IMG/VR virus record: IMGVR_UViG_3300021960_000060
Location: 1-64,000 of that record
Length of the DNA stretch: 64,000 nucleotides
From: a virus
Direction: 5' to 3' (one strand)
Shown here: positions 36,520 to 42,768 of the stretch, piece after piece
Position numbering within the stretch: the first letter of the stretch is position 1
Layout: every line of letters starts with the position of its first letter
The notes under the pieces: generated by a model
Database searches by the model: none
Told to the model about the DNA's origin: nothing
Seen by the model: the letters and a program-made list of their open reading frames with translations, nothing else
Translations under genes and position numbers: made by a program

Positions 36520-36786
36520 TCAGAGTTCTTCCATCATTTCGTCAAGTTCAACTAAATTAAGATTAACATCATCCCATTTTACTCCATCTAAAGTTGTTGC
36601 TCCTTCTTCAAAATTACGGCGAACAAAATCTTGATAAGAATAAGAACGACGTGCTAAGTTATACAAACCCTCATCATTACCAATCCATAAAGCAACATTC
36701 CAAGTCTCATAATTTTCCCAACCGTTGTAAGTTGTGTCTTCCATTGTGGTTTGAAAAGTTGAGTTAGTCATGGTTGCTGTGTTCAT
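36520..36786 (-). CDS. DUF7249-like small protein (YNGWxNYETWNVALWI)
   Basis: An 88-residue acidic protein. The stretch YNGWENYETWNVALWIGNDE followed by GLYNLAR is a motif I know from many phages and some cyanobacteria (catalogued, from memory, as DUF7249). The rest, FVRRNFEEGATTLDGVKWDD and VNLVELDEMMEEL, fits that family. No biochemical function is known to me. Copy 3 of the repeated element lies 33 bases upstream. The first of three N-terminal ATGs is taken as start. Confidence 0.82.
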   Translation of the reverse strand: MNTATMTNSTFQTTMEDTTYNGWENYETWNVALWIGNDEGLYNLARRSYSYQDFVRRNFEEGATTLDGVKWDDVNLNLVELDEMMEEL

Positions 36787-36817
36787 TTTGAGTTTGTTTG
36801 GTCTCTATACTATGGAT

Positions 36818-36843
36818 ACAGTTTAGAGGTGAGTAATATTATT
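36818..36843 (-). repeat. Repeated element TTACTCACCTCTAAACTGT, copy 3
   Basis: Minus strand TATTACTCACCTCTAAACTG, then TATCCATAGTATAGAG. Located between the stop at 36854 and the ATG at 36786. Confidence 0.82.
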
Positions 36844-36853
36844 CTTATCTAAT

Positions 36854-37039
36854 TTACATACCATTCATATACTCATGTAGTTCCTGAAGATATTGCTCTT
36901 CAGTCTCAAATGAACGGCCATGAATCACACCTGGAAACGTTTTCTTTTGAAACATTGTTGATGCGACTTCGCAGTCTTGTTGATCATAACCCATCTCGAC
37001 TAGGTTGTTCACGTATGGATTGTTTGAAGGTGTTCTCAT
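36854..37039 (-). CDS. 61-residue protein with UBA-like helix pattern
   Basis: MRTPSNNPYVNNLVEMGYDQ with QDCEVASTMFQKKTFPGVIH. The segment NPYVNNLVEMGYDQQDCEVA resembles the first two helices of UBA/TS-N three-helix domains (hydrophobics, MGY turn), then a second half FETEEQYLQELHEYMNGM. This may be convergent. Copy 4 of the repeated element ends only about 10 bases before the ATG, closer than at other genes. Confidence 0.68.
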   Translation of the reverse strand: MRTPSNNPYVNNLVEMGYDQQDCEVASTMFQKKTFPGVIHGRSFETEEQYLQELHEYMNGM

Positions 37040-37048
37040 ACTACAGGG

Positions 37049-37074
37049 ACACTTTAGAGGTGAGTAACTTTATT
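37049..37074 (-). repeat. Repeated element TTACTCACCTCTAAAGTGT, copy 4
   Basis: Minus strand AGTTACTCACCTCTAAAGTG then TCCCTGTAGTATGAG. The TAGTAT box overlaps the ATG at 37039, which argues against this copy being a promoter for that start. Confidence 0.8.
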
Positions 37075-37076
37075 CT

Positions 37077-37238
37077 TTAAAATACGTTGGTCCATCGTTC
37101 ATGTTGAATTGCAGTAATACGGCCCTCTGCTAACATTTTATCGCATACATCACAAAAGATGAAGAATTTCTCATTTCTATTCAATGTATGACTTTGTGCT
37201 GTAGTCTTGATTACGTTGAGAAGATTAATCTTGAGCAT
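37077..37238 (-). CDS. 53-residue protein, EGxIT-W.N.F family
   Basis: MLKINLLNVIKTTAQSHTLN and RNEKFFIFCDVCDKMLAEGR ITAIQHERWTNVF. The C-terminal pattern F.D.ML.EG.IT..Q.ERW.N.F is shared with the 63-residue protein at 38536-38727, making them paralogues. The ATG directly abuts CACTAACTAACATC, copy 3 of the leader repeat, which decides this start over an upstream in-frame one. Confidence 0.65.
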   Translation of the reverse strand: MLKINLLNVIKTTAQSHTLNRNEKFFIFCDVCDKMLAEGRITAIQHERWTNVF

Positions 37239-37252
37239 GATGTTAGTTAGTG
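37239..37252 (-). repeat. Leader repeat CACTAACTAACATC, copy 3
   Basis: Minus-strand CACTAACTAACATC ends at the base before the ATG at 37238. It also contains the last codons and stop (ACT AAC TAA) of the upstream 59-residue gene. Confidence 0.62.
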
Positions 37253-37422
37253 ACGTAAGTTTGTGCGATTGCATCAGTCTTAAACTTTCTGCATAGTTTA
37301 AACAGCAGTTTTAAATCATCCTTAATCACATATCGAAACGAAGATGATTCGATGACAAAGTTACCATCTTCCAACCATACTTGTGGGAGTTGTTTCTTGT
37401 AGATTGGGAAATCAGTTGGCAT
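37243..37422 (-). CDS. 59-residue basic small protein
   Basis: MPTDFPIYKKQLPQVWLEDG, NFVIESSSFRYVIKDDLKLL and FKLCRKFKTDAIAQTYVTN. The frame is fully open and its stop lies inside the CACTAACTAACA block. It begins four bases from the stop of the upstream gene. Beta strand followed by helix; no family recognised. Confidence 0.6.
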   Translation of the reverse strand: MPTDFPIYKKQLPQVWLEDGNFVIESSSFRYVIKDDLKLLFKLCRKFKTDAIAQTYVTN

Positions 37423-37425
37423 AAT

Positions 37426-37665
37426 TCAGGAATCGAGGAGAATAACTTCGTAAGATGTAAAGTCGGGATAGCACTTTTCTACCCATTTTGATAACTTATT
37501 GTTCTGTGATTTGATTCCTCTATGTGTTGTTGGACGTGTGGGCATTGTCTTTAAAAAAGATGTAAATCCTCCCTCTTCTGTAACTTGAATGGAATAAGTT
37601 GCAACCGTAGTTTGCATCTGTGTTTGTGATTGAAGTTCGTGAAGATAAGTCTTAATTAGTGACAT
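37426..37665 (-). CDS. 79-residue small protein
   Basis: MSLIKTYLHELQSQTQMQTT then VATYSIQVTEEGGFTSFLKT and THRGIKSQNNKLSKWVEKCY. The ATG at 37665 follows the stop TGA of the upstream gene by two bases (TGATTATG); a GTG six bases earlier is the alternative. The N-terminal helix contains a Gln-rich stretch. Function unknown. Confidence 0.65.
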   Translation of the reverse strand: MSLIKTYLHELQSQTQMQTTVATYSIQVTEEGGFTSFLKTMPTRPTTHRGIKSQNNKLSKWVEKCYPDFTSYEVILLDS

Positions 37666-37667
37666 AA

Positions 37668-37922
37668 TCACCAGCGAGTTTGAATCAGTGCAGAGTTAAA
37701 GAGTTGTGGTTCTGTGTGCATATCAGTCACCTCATAGTTGTAACCCTCAACACGACTATTAACTTCTTTCTCAAATGATTCTTTGTTGATGTAGGACTTA
37801 GATTGCATTTTGTCGCAAAATGTGACGGTCTTATACATTAGGCGCTCGCTGATAGTTCCATCAGAATACTTGACGGGATAGAAGTCAACAACCATGTGAG
37901 CGCCGTTTGCTGTGAGTTGCAT
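37668..37922 (-). CDS. 84-residue small protein
   Basis: MQLTANGAHMVVDFYPVKYS, DGTISERLMYKTVTFCDKMQ and SKSYINKESFEKEVNSRVEG. Reads as a mixed alpha/beta domain. The start lies 30 bases after copy 5 of the repeated element, with CACTTCTCTTC before the ATG. Coupled to the next gene by close spacing. Not recognised. Confidence 0.65.
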   Translation of the reverse strand: MQLTANGAHMVVDFYPVKYSDGTISERLMYKTVTFCDKMQSKSYINKESFEKEVNSRVEGYNYEVTDMHTEPQLFNSALIQTRW

Positions 37923-37950
37923 GAAGAGAAGTGATACTTACAATACTATG

Positions 37951-37974
37951 ACAGTTTAGAGGTGAGTAATATTA
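37951..37974 (-). repeat. Repeated element TTACTCACCTCTAAACTGT, copy 5
   Basis: Minus strand ATATTACTCACCTCTAAACT then GTCATAGTATTG. Between the stop at 37987 and the ATG at 37922. Confidence 0.8.
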
Positions 37975-37986
37975 TACTCACCATAA

Positions 37987-38343
37987 TTAACGAATATAAA
38001 GAAAACTACCGAAACGATCACAGATCTCAGGATATTCTGAGAGTTGATCAATTTGAAATCTAACACCCTTTGCAGGTGCTTTTAAATTGGCAGGTTTATA
38101 ACATTCTCCAGTTTTTCGATCAACAAACATCCAAATAGTTCCACCACTATGTGGATTATATTCCCCATTCTTTCCTGTTACATCACATGCTTTAATTGAA
38201 ATATATTTACGACCAGGGAAAATGAACAATTTACGCCAAAATGTAGATTCTGATTCAATTGCATCAACATACCAACTATTGTTCAATGTTTCTACAAGAG
38301 ATTCAGTTAAGAATTCTGATCTAGTTTGAGTAAGCATGATCAT
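37987..38343 (-). CDS. Conserved small protein (118 residues)
   Basis: MIMLTQTRSEFLTESLVETL, NNSWYVDAIESESTFWRKLF and IFPGRKYISIKACDVTGKNG with HSGGTIWMFVDRKTGECYKP. The central F.PGRKYISI....... SGGTIWMFVDR..GE.YKPA pattern looks like a compact beta domain found in cyanophage accessory regions; I have no function for it. Two ATGs six bases apart are possible starts. Confidence 0.75.
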   Translation of the reverse strand: MIMLTQTRSEFLTESLVETLNNSWYVDAIESESTFWRKLFIFPGRKYISIKACDVTGKNGEYNPHSGGTIWMFVDRKTGECYKPANLKAPAKGVRFQIDQLSEYPEICDRFGSFLYIR

Positions 38344-38366
38344 TTAAGAATGGAGAGAAAAAATAC

Positions 38367-38507
38367 TTAAGGCCTTGGGTTGACACCTATCACTTTTGCT
38401 TTAGGATTACGTGCTATTGCTGTTTCTCTTGCATCTTCATAATTTGCTGCCTGAACATCTTCAGTGAAGACTTTGCCAGCAACATACAACTTGACTTCGT
38501 ATTTCAT
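38367..38507 (-). CDS. 46-residue conserved small protein
   Basis: MKYEVKLYVAGKVFTEDVQA ANYEDARETAIARNPKAKVI (split here) with a GVNPRP end. Strand-strand-helix-strand pattern; the phrase Y.VKLYV.G..F.E...A.NY.DA...A..R.P.A.V is, from memory, common in cyanophages. The ATG abuts leader repeat copy 4, which decides against the longer upstream frame. Confidence 0.72.
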   Translation of the reverse strand: MKYEVKLYVAGKVFTEDVQAANYEDARETAIARNPKAKVIGVNPRP

Positions 38508-38521
38508 GATGTTAGATAGTG
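38508..38521 (-). repeat. Leader repeat CACTATCTAACATC, copy 4
   Basis: Minus-strand CACTATCTAACATC directly before the ATG at 38507; one base differs from the other copies. Confidence 0.55.
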
Positions 38522-38535
38522 AGGTGAATGTTGGA

Positions 38536-38727
38536 TCAGAAAGGGTTAGACCATGACTCATATTTTTTCATGGTGATGTAACCCTCACGGCAAAGTTCAT
38601 CAGTAAAGTATGACCATTCTTCGCGCTTTGCAATAGAATCACCACGAAGGCGAGGATTCTCCAGCGTTGAGACTTTCCAATTGTAACGGAATTGCTCTAG
38701 TGCTTGTGCTTTAGTGATGGTTCGCAT
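38536..38727 (-). CDS. 63-residue protein, EGxIT-W.N.F family
   Basis: MRTITKAQALEQFRYNWKVS, TLENPRLRGDSIAKREEWSY and FTDELCREGYITMKKYESWS NPF. Paralogue of the 53-residue protein at 37077-37238 over its last 22 residues. Helical throughout with a conserved aromatic end. It is preceded by a TATTAT box and a TGTCCACC-TCTCCCACA block that is repeated at 43930-43948. Confidence 0.68.
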   Translation of the reverse strand: MRTITKAQALEQFRYNWKVSTLENPRLRGDSIAKREEWSYFTDELCREGYITMKKYESWSNPF

Positions 38728-38751
38728 CGGTTGAATTCCTTTAACTCTTTA

Positions 38752-38792
38752 ATAATACACGATTTTGATGCCCTGTGGGAGAATGGTGGACA
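38752..38792 (-). promoter_or_regulatory. Promoter-like repeat TGTCCACCATTCTCCCACA + TATTAT, copy A
   Basis: Minus strand TGTCCACCATTCTCCCACA (38774-38792) is followed by a TATTAT box (38752-38757). A second copy with the same arrangement and a shared AAAGAGT after the box occurs at 43908-43948. No TTGACA is present; the conserved block may bind an activator. Confidence 0.5.
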
Positions 38793-38804
38793 CCTTACCA
38801 ACTG

Positions 38805-39017
38805 TCACCCATGGTTCTCCATAAACTCATCGAGAGTATAATATTCTCCGGTTGATGTTTCTTTAATTAAATCTTCCAATGAATAACATTCTAACTTCAA
38901 TTGATATTCTTCTACTGTATCATCTACTTCGGGGTCAAAGTCATCATGAATTAGATAATCATATTCATGAATCAGTGCATCGATTAATTGTTGTTTAGTG
39001 TACTTTTTATCAGACAT
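38805..39017 (-). CDS. 70-residue acidic small protein
   Basis: MSDKKYTKQQLIDALIHEYD YLIHDDFDPEVDDTVEEYQL (two blocks) ending STGEYYTLDEFMENHG. The start overlaps the end of the ligase-like gene (GCAAATGTCTGA), chosen over a longer frame running back inside that gene. Strongly acidic, helical; the YDYL..DDF.PE....EY...L...SLEDL..ET......TLDEF pattern recurs in cyanophages as I recall. DNA mimicry is conceivable from charge but unsupported. Confidence 0.68.
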   Translation of the reverse strand: MSDKKYTKQQLIDALIHEYDYLIHDDFDPEVDDTVEEYQLKLECYSLEDLIKETSTGEYYTLDEFMENHG

Positions 39018-39897
39018 TTGCGAATCTCCCATTGTTGAAGTTTGCATGTGAGAATTGTTCACGATTGACGAGTTTGAACATACCAAACTCATTGGTCTTG
39101 ACATAACCCTCGCCACCACATTGTTGCTCACCAATGTATGCACTAGGTCCATTATTACGCATCAAAAACAACATGTCATCTTTGATAGACTTGATCAAGA
39201 ACCAGTAACTAATGAGAAGAGAGTTGCTGAATGTTTCAGGTGAAACTTCACGACCTTCACGAATACAAGCATTCAATTCTTTCTTGAGATTGTTTGCATC
39301 GAGTTCATCAGTAAATGTTACTAACTGGGCCATCTGTCGCGCAAAACCAACAATCTCATCAAAATCTTCATCGACTTGCCAACACTCAGGTTGAACAAAC
39401 TTACAAGACTCAGTATCATCGAATGTTGGAAAAACATCGCCATCACTTACAACAAATGCATCCTTAAGTTCACCTGTGTTTGTTGCATAGAATGTATGTG
39501 GTGCAATGATGATATTCTGATGAATGATTTCATCGAAAACATACGTTATCGTGTTAGGTGTATAAGTATCATCGCCACCAAAACCAATAAAATCGCATTG
39601 TATAATACCGGAGAAAGAAGGGAGGCAATCAAAACAATGATGCAGAATTTCAGCAACTGCCCCAGTGTGATTTTGCTCAATTTCTTGATGACTTTCATTG
39701 ATTTTGATTTTAACTTTGTTGAATACTGATTTTGTTCCCACAAAGAAGTTACCTGTTGCAGGATTCGTACCCCAAACGATTGCAGGCGCACCATCAATTT
39801 TTGCAGAGATTTGACCATTGGAAAGGAACCAATCAAGGATAGAAAGATCACCAGTCAGAATTGAATCTTCGGGATGTTCAAGGTGTGTGTTCTTCAT
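39010..39897 (-). CDS. Ligase/nucleotidyltransferase-like protein (DUF6267-like)
   Basis: A 295-residue protein conserved in cyanophages, usually unnamed (DUF6267 from memory). Residues 33-36 are K-I-D-G in SAKIDGAPAIVWG, the motif I (KxDG) lysine of covalent nucleotidyltransferases such as DNA/RNA ligases. An IIQCDFIGFGGDD segment could be motif III, GEGYVKTNEFG near residue 263 motif IV and MFKLVNREQF near 275 motif V. No OB-fold domain follows, as in minimal RNA-ligase-like enzymes. The assignment is by motif only. Copy 6 of the repeated element ends nine bases before the ATG. Confidence 0.72.
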   Translation of the reverse strand: MKNTHLEHPEDSILTGDLSILDWFLSNGQISAKIDGAPAIVWGTNPATGNFFVGTKSVFNKVKIKINESHQEIEQNHTGAVAEILHHCFDCLPSFSGIIQCDFIGFGGDDTYTPNTITYVFDEIIHQNIIIAPHTFYATNTGELKDAFVVSDGDVFPTFDDTESCKFVQPECWQVDEDFDEIVGFARQMAQLVTFTDELDANNLKKELNACIREGREVSPETFSNSLLISYWFLIKSIKDDMLFLMRNNGPSAYIGEQQCGGEGYVKTNEFGMFKLVNREQFSHANFNNGRFANV

Positions 39898-39906
39898 ACC
39901 ATTAAG

Positions 39907-39930
39907 ACAGTTTAGAGGTGAGTAACAATA
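39907..39930 (-). repeat. Repeated element TTACTCACCTCTAAACTGT, copy 6
   Basis: Minus strand TTGTTACTCACCTCTAAACT then GTCTTAATGGTATG. It begins directly after the stop at 39931 and ends nine bases before the ATG at 39897. Confidence 0.8.
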
Positions 39931-40170
39931 TTAGATTGGAAGTTTGCCAACTGATTTACCTTTACTGTGCTTTTCAATAAATTTTAATGCAGATGCACGA
40001 TTACGACAAACTTTAAGAATTTTTGCTTGATGAATAATTGCCAATTTTGTACTGCTTCCAGCAACAGGAACAGCAGCATACATCTTAGGATCTTCATATT
40101 TACCTATAATAAATCCCATCTCTCCACATTTGGGATTTAGAATTGTGCTATTGTTTGATACAACTTTCAT
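39931..40170 (-). CDS. 79-residue basic small protein linked to helicase
   Basis: MKVVSNNSTILNPKCGEMGF then IIGKYEDPKMYAAVPVAGSS and RASALKFIEKHSKGKSVGKL. The GxxxGKYEDP and late basic helix suggest a small beta domain with a nucleic-acid-facing tail. It overlaps the helicase stop by four bases (ATGA), so its expression is coupled to the helicase. No family recognised. Confidence 0.7.
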   Translation of the reverse strand: MKVVSNNSTILNPKCGEMGFIIGKYEDPKMYAAVPVAGSSTKLAIIHQAKILKVCRNRASALKFIEKHSKGKSVGKLPI

Positions 40171-41417
40171 CGACGGATCTCACTGATTGCTGGCATACCC
40201 TGATTAAACACAACATCAACAACTGCCTGAACTTTCTTGGCAGTACTGATACCAACTCTATCATAAGTTGGGATGCAAACTAAACCAAATGTCTTCTCAC
40301 TTCCACCCAAACGAATCACACGACCAATCGACTGACTGATACCAATGTAATCCATATTACGCATGAAGATAACAGCCTCAAGTCCATTGACGTTGATACC
40401 CTCAGACAGAATGCTATGGTGAAGGACAACAAATTTCTTGGTCTTGTCCTTTCCCCAAGTGTTCAAAGTGTCAAAGAATACGTCACGATTGACTTTCTTA
40501 CCATCAATGATTGCACCTGTCTTCGATGTGATCGTCATCCAAGAATAACCACGTTCAGCAAGTTGCAAGCAGAAATCTGAATGAGTAAGAAGATTGATGA
40601 TTTGCTTTGTTGTACGAGCACAGATCAAAACTTTTTTAAGATTACTAGATCCATCAATCAAACCATCAATTACATCTACACTTTTACAATTGTCAAGAGT
40701 TTCAATCAAGTTGTCACAATCATCAGCAAACATTACCTTGCGACCTTTAACCATAGGCAATTGCTTGACTACAACTTTAGGAGGGAGAATGTAACCCTGT
40801 TTAACCAACTCAGGAGCAGGAACATTACATAGAACCTGTCCATAAACATTTGTCCAGTTCATTCCTGGTTTGTTAATAGCAAGCGAATGTTTGGGGGTTG
40901 CAGTAAAGAAGTAACAACGCTCTGAGACATCGCTAAAATGCTCTGTAGCAGGGAAGAAGTTACGTTGGACGCTATTATGTGCCTCATCGAAGTATATGTT
41001 GTTCACCTCAATATCTGACTCCATTACACGATGGAGTGAATGATATGTAGTAAAGATGATAACATTCTCACCTGCTGTACGTGCAACATTAGCAAACACA
41101 TGAATGTTATCTGCTTTTGTTGTAGAATAGTGGTCTGTTTCACCACTATGAACGTGCATGATGTGAGTATTGGTTGTATCAATCAACTCAAGAAATTCAC
41201 TGCACAGTTGTTCAGCTAGTAAAATACGTGGAGCAACAACAACTGTCGTCATTCCGTTGGTGATGTGCTTACAATTCTCAGCAACATCCTGAATCATACA
41301 GATAGTTTTGCCACCACCTGTAGGTACAATGATTTGACCCTTATCATAGGTGAGCATACTGTTAAGAATGCGTTTCTGATGCGGACGAAGAGTCAGAGTC
41401 ATTCGTGTTTCATTCAT
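40167..41417 (-). CDS. SF2 DNA/RNA helicase
   Basis: A 416-residue superfamily 2 helicase from the ATG at 41417. Motifs: Q-like TLTLRPHQKRILN, Walker A PTGGGKT (32-38), TTYHSL (Ia/Ib region), DEAH (144-147), FTATP (171-175), and in the C-terminal RecA domain VLICARTTKQI, EGINVNGLEAVI (motif V) and QSIGRVIRLG (motif VI). It is like UvsW and type III restriction helicases in layout but shorter; UvsW itself usually sits elsewhere. A promoter nested in the upstream terminator puts transcription start near the ATG; MTLTLRP at 41402 is an alternative start. Confidence 0.88.
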   Translation of the reverse strand: MNETRMTLTLRPHQKRILNSMLTYDKGQIIVPTGGGKTICMIQDVAENCKHITNGMTTVVVAPRILLAEQLCSEFLELIDTTNTHIMHVHSGETDHYSTTKADNIHVFANVARTAGENVIIFTTYHSLHRVMESDIEVNNIYFDEAHNSVQRNFFPATEHFSDVSERCYFFTATPKHSLAINKPGMNWTNVYGQVLCNVPAPELVKQGYILPPKVVVKQLPMVKGRKVMFADDCDNLIETLDNCKSVDVIDGLIDGSSNLKKVLICARTTKQIINLLTHSDFCLQLAERGYSWMTITSKTGAIIDGKKVNRDVFFDTLNTWGKDKTKKFVVLHHSILSEGINVNGLEAVIFMRNMDYIGISQSIGRVIRLGGSEKTFGLVCIPTYDRVGISTAKKVQAVVDVVFNQGMPAISEIRR

Positions 41418-41423
41418 ATAAGT

Positions 41424-41452
41424 ACAATACACAAAAAAACCACCCCTGTCAA
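41424..41452 (-). promoter_or_regulatory. Promoter TTGACA-17-TATTGT nested in a terminator
   Basis: The TTGACA (41447-41452) lies in the loop and arm of the terminator hairpin 41433-41462, and TATTGT (41424-41429) follows 17 bp later, giving a start site at or next to the ATG at 41417. Confidence 0.65.
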
Positions 41453-41462
41453 GCAGAGGTGG
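41433..41462 (-). terminator. Intrinsic terminator after the DUF262 gene
   Basis: Minus strand CCACCTCTG-CTTGA-CAGGGGTGG followed by TTTTTTTG: a 9-bp stem (one or two G-U pairs) with U tract, 22 bases past the stop at 41484. The preceding bases CCTAAACTGTCC repeat half of the TTACTCACC element. Confidence 0.85.
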
Positions 41463-41483
41463 ACAGTTTAGGTTACTGGCACA

Positions 41484-42629
41484 TCAGGGAGTGACTTTGA
41501 CTCCAACTTCTTTCAAAATTTCAGGGAAAATTTGCATCTTCATCTCGTTGTTTTTGGCACCAAGTCCACCACATGCCCACACATAGTTGTTACCATCATC
41601 ATTGATCAATGAAGAGTCTTTGTATACCTCTTCATGTGCAATTACAGCAGCACAGGCCTCTTCATATGTTTCAACTCCGTTGATCATCATCCAGAAAAGA
41701 TTCATGGCAGTGCTACCACGAGACAGGACTTTTACCTTGTCGGTCTTATCACCGAAAGTAAAATCATCATCGGCAATCATTGTAGTAATGTAATCAGAGA
41801 GTTCGATGAAAGTTTCAAAGAAAAATTGTTGATCAATATCAGTGATGTCACTCTTGTAGAGTCGGTTCATTGAACCTTGACCAACACCTTTAATGTTGTT
41901 AGCAGCACAATTGATTGCAAAATCCAGAGATTGAACAATCCACTCATCACCTTTCAGTCGAAACTTATAGTTAGGTCCGAATATTGTGATCAGGAGTGAT
42001 GCAATCTCCTTGCGAATTTGGCGAGTCCAACCAGCCCACTGTGTGTCCATAGCATTACGCTTCTCCTGATTATTCAAGGGAACGCCGCTATTCACATTAG
42101 TAAAAACGTCAGACAGACCAGTGTAATCAATCTGAACATATTCGCTGATAATCAACTGGCGGTCGCGAATCACCTTCTGCACAAGTTTAGGCAGTTTGGA
42201 GAATACGTTGTTGTGTGATCCAACAACAAGAGTCAGAATGTCATCTTCGATGACATAATTGTAAGTTCCTCGGGGGATCTGATACTCATCATTCATCAAT
42301 GCAGTGAGGAACTTAAAGCGATTATTTCCATCAAGAATAATATACTCAATGAACTGATGAGAAAGTTCTACCAAGAACTTATATGCACGGTCAGTAGGTG
42401 CAAGTTTCTCTAGTTTCTTGATAGCGAGTTCAACATCTACGACGACAAAGTTTCCTTCCAGTCGATTCATCATGAGAGACTGAAAATAGTTTTTGCGTTC
42501 ATCTTTTCCCCATGCTTCGGGGCGTTGAAACTCTTCGGGTGCGTGAAAATACTGATAGTTTACAACCGTGTCTTTCAATGAGCGCACTTTAGGCTCATGC
42601 TTGACAGGGAAAACGTGAGAATAAGACAT
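41484..42629 (-). CDS. DUF262 (GmrS/ParB-like) protein
   Basis: A 381-residue protein from the ATG in TTAATGTCTTATTC. Residues 33-57 (EEFQRPEAWGKDERKNYFQS) match the F.R...W.......L..S entry of DUF262 domains, and ILDGNNRFKFLTAL (98-111) is the DGQQR-type motif, here D-G-N-N-R. Family members include the S part of GmrSD type IV restriction enzymes and related nucleotide-hydrolysing defence proteins; I see no HNH (DUF1524) partner domain. VFTNVNSGVPLNNQEKRNAM (the IN..G..L...E..N pattern) also fits. In a phage it may counter defence or exclude rivals. A terminator follows; two promoters precede it. Confidence 0.82.
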   Translation of the reverse strand: MSYSHVFPVKHEPKVRSLKDTVVNYQYFHAPEEFQRPEAWGKDERKNYFQSLMMNRLEGNFVVVDVELAIKKLEKLAPTDRAYKFLVELSHQFIEYIILDGNNRFKFLTALMNDEYQIPRGTYNYVIEDDILTLVVGSHNNVFSKLPKLVQKVIRDRQLIISEYVQIDYTGLSDVFTNVNSGVPLNNQEKRNAMDTQWAGWTRQIRKEIASLLITIFGPNYKFRLKGDEWIVQSLDFAINCAANNIKGVGQGSMNRLYKSDITDIDQQFFFETFIELSDYITTMIADDDFTFGDKTDKVKVLSRGSTAMNLFWMMINGVETYEEACAAVIAHEEVYKDSSLINDDGNNYVWACGGLGAKNNEMKMQIFPEILKEVGVKVTP

Positions 42630-42723
42630 TAATTTTTTTGTAAGTGATTTAATATACAGGCAGTGATAACACTTGATCAACACAAATCCTGAGATTTGAG
42701 CATTGCTTTACCGGTATGAGATC

Positions 42724-42752
42724 AGTTTAACAACTTTTTAAGTGGTTGTCAA
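42724..42752 (-). promoter_or_regulatory. Host-like promoter TTGACA-17-TAAACT
   Basis: Minus strand TTGACA (42747-42752) and TAAACT (42724-42729), 17 bp apart, about 95 bp before the DUF262 start. A weaker TTGATC-18-TATATT pair lies between it and the gene (around 42655-42684). Confidence 0.7.
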
Positions 42753-42768
42753 TCACTTGTTACAAAAA

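Noticed and set aside
36246-36634. Plus-strand frames of 104 and 65 codons
   Set aside because: They are antisense to minus-strand small genes with better starts and conserved motifs; composition is cysteine/serine-rich as in shadows.
37049-37074. Copy 4 of the repeated element as the promoter of the gene at 37039
   Set aside because: Its TAGTAT box overlaps the start codon, so a normal start site would remove the ATG from the mRNA; the element may act differently there.
39376-39851. Overlapping frames opposite and alternative to the ligase-like gene
   Set aside because: The gene at 39010-39897 has motif-level support; these are shadows.
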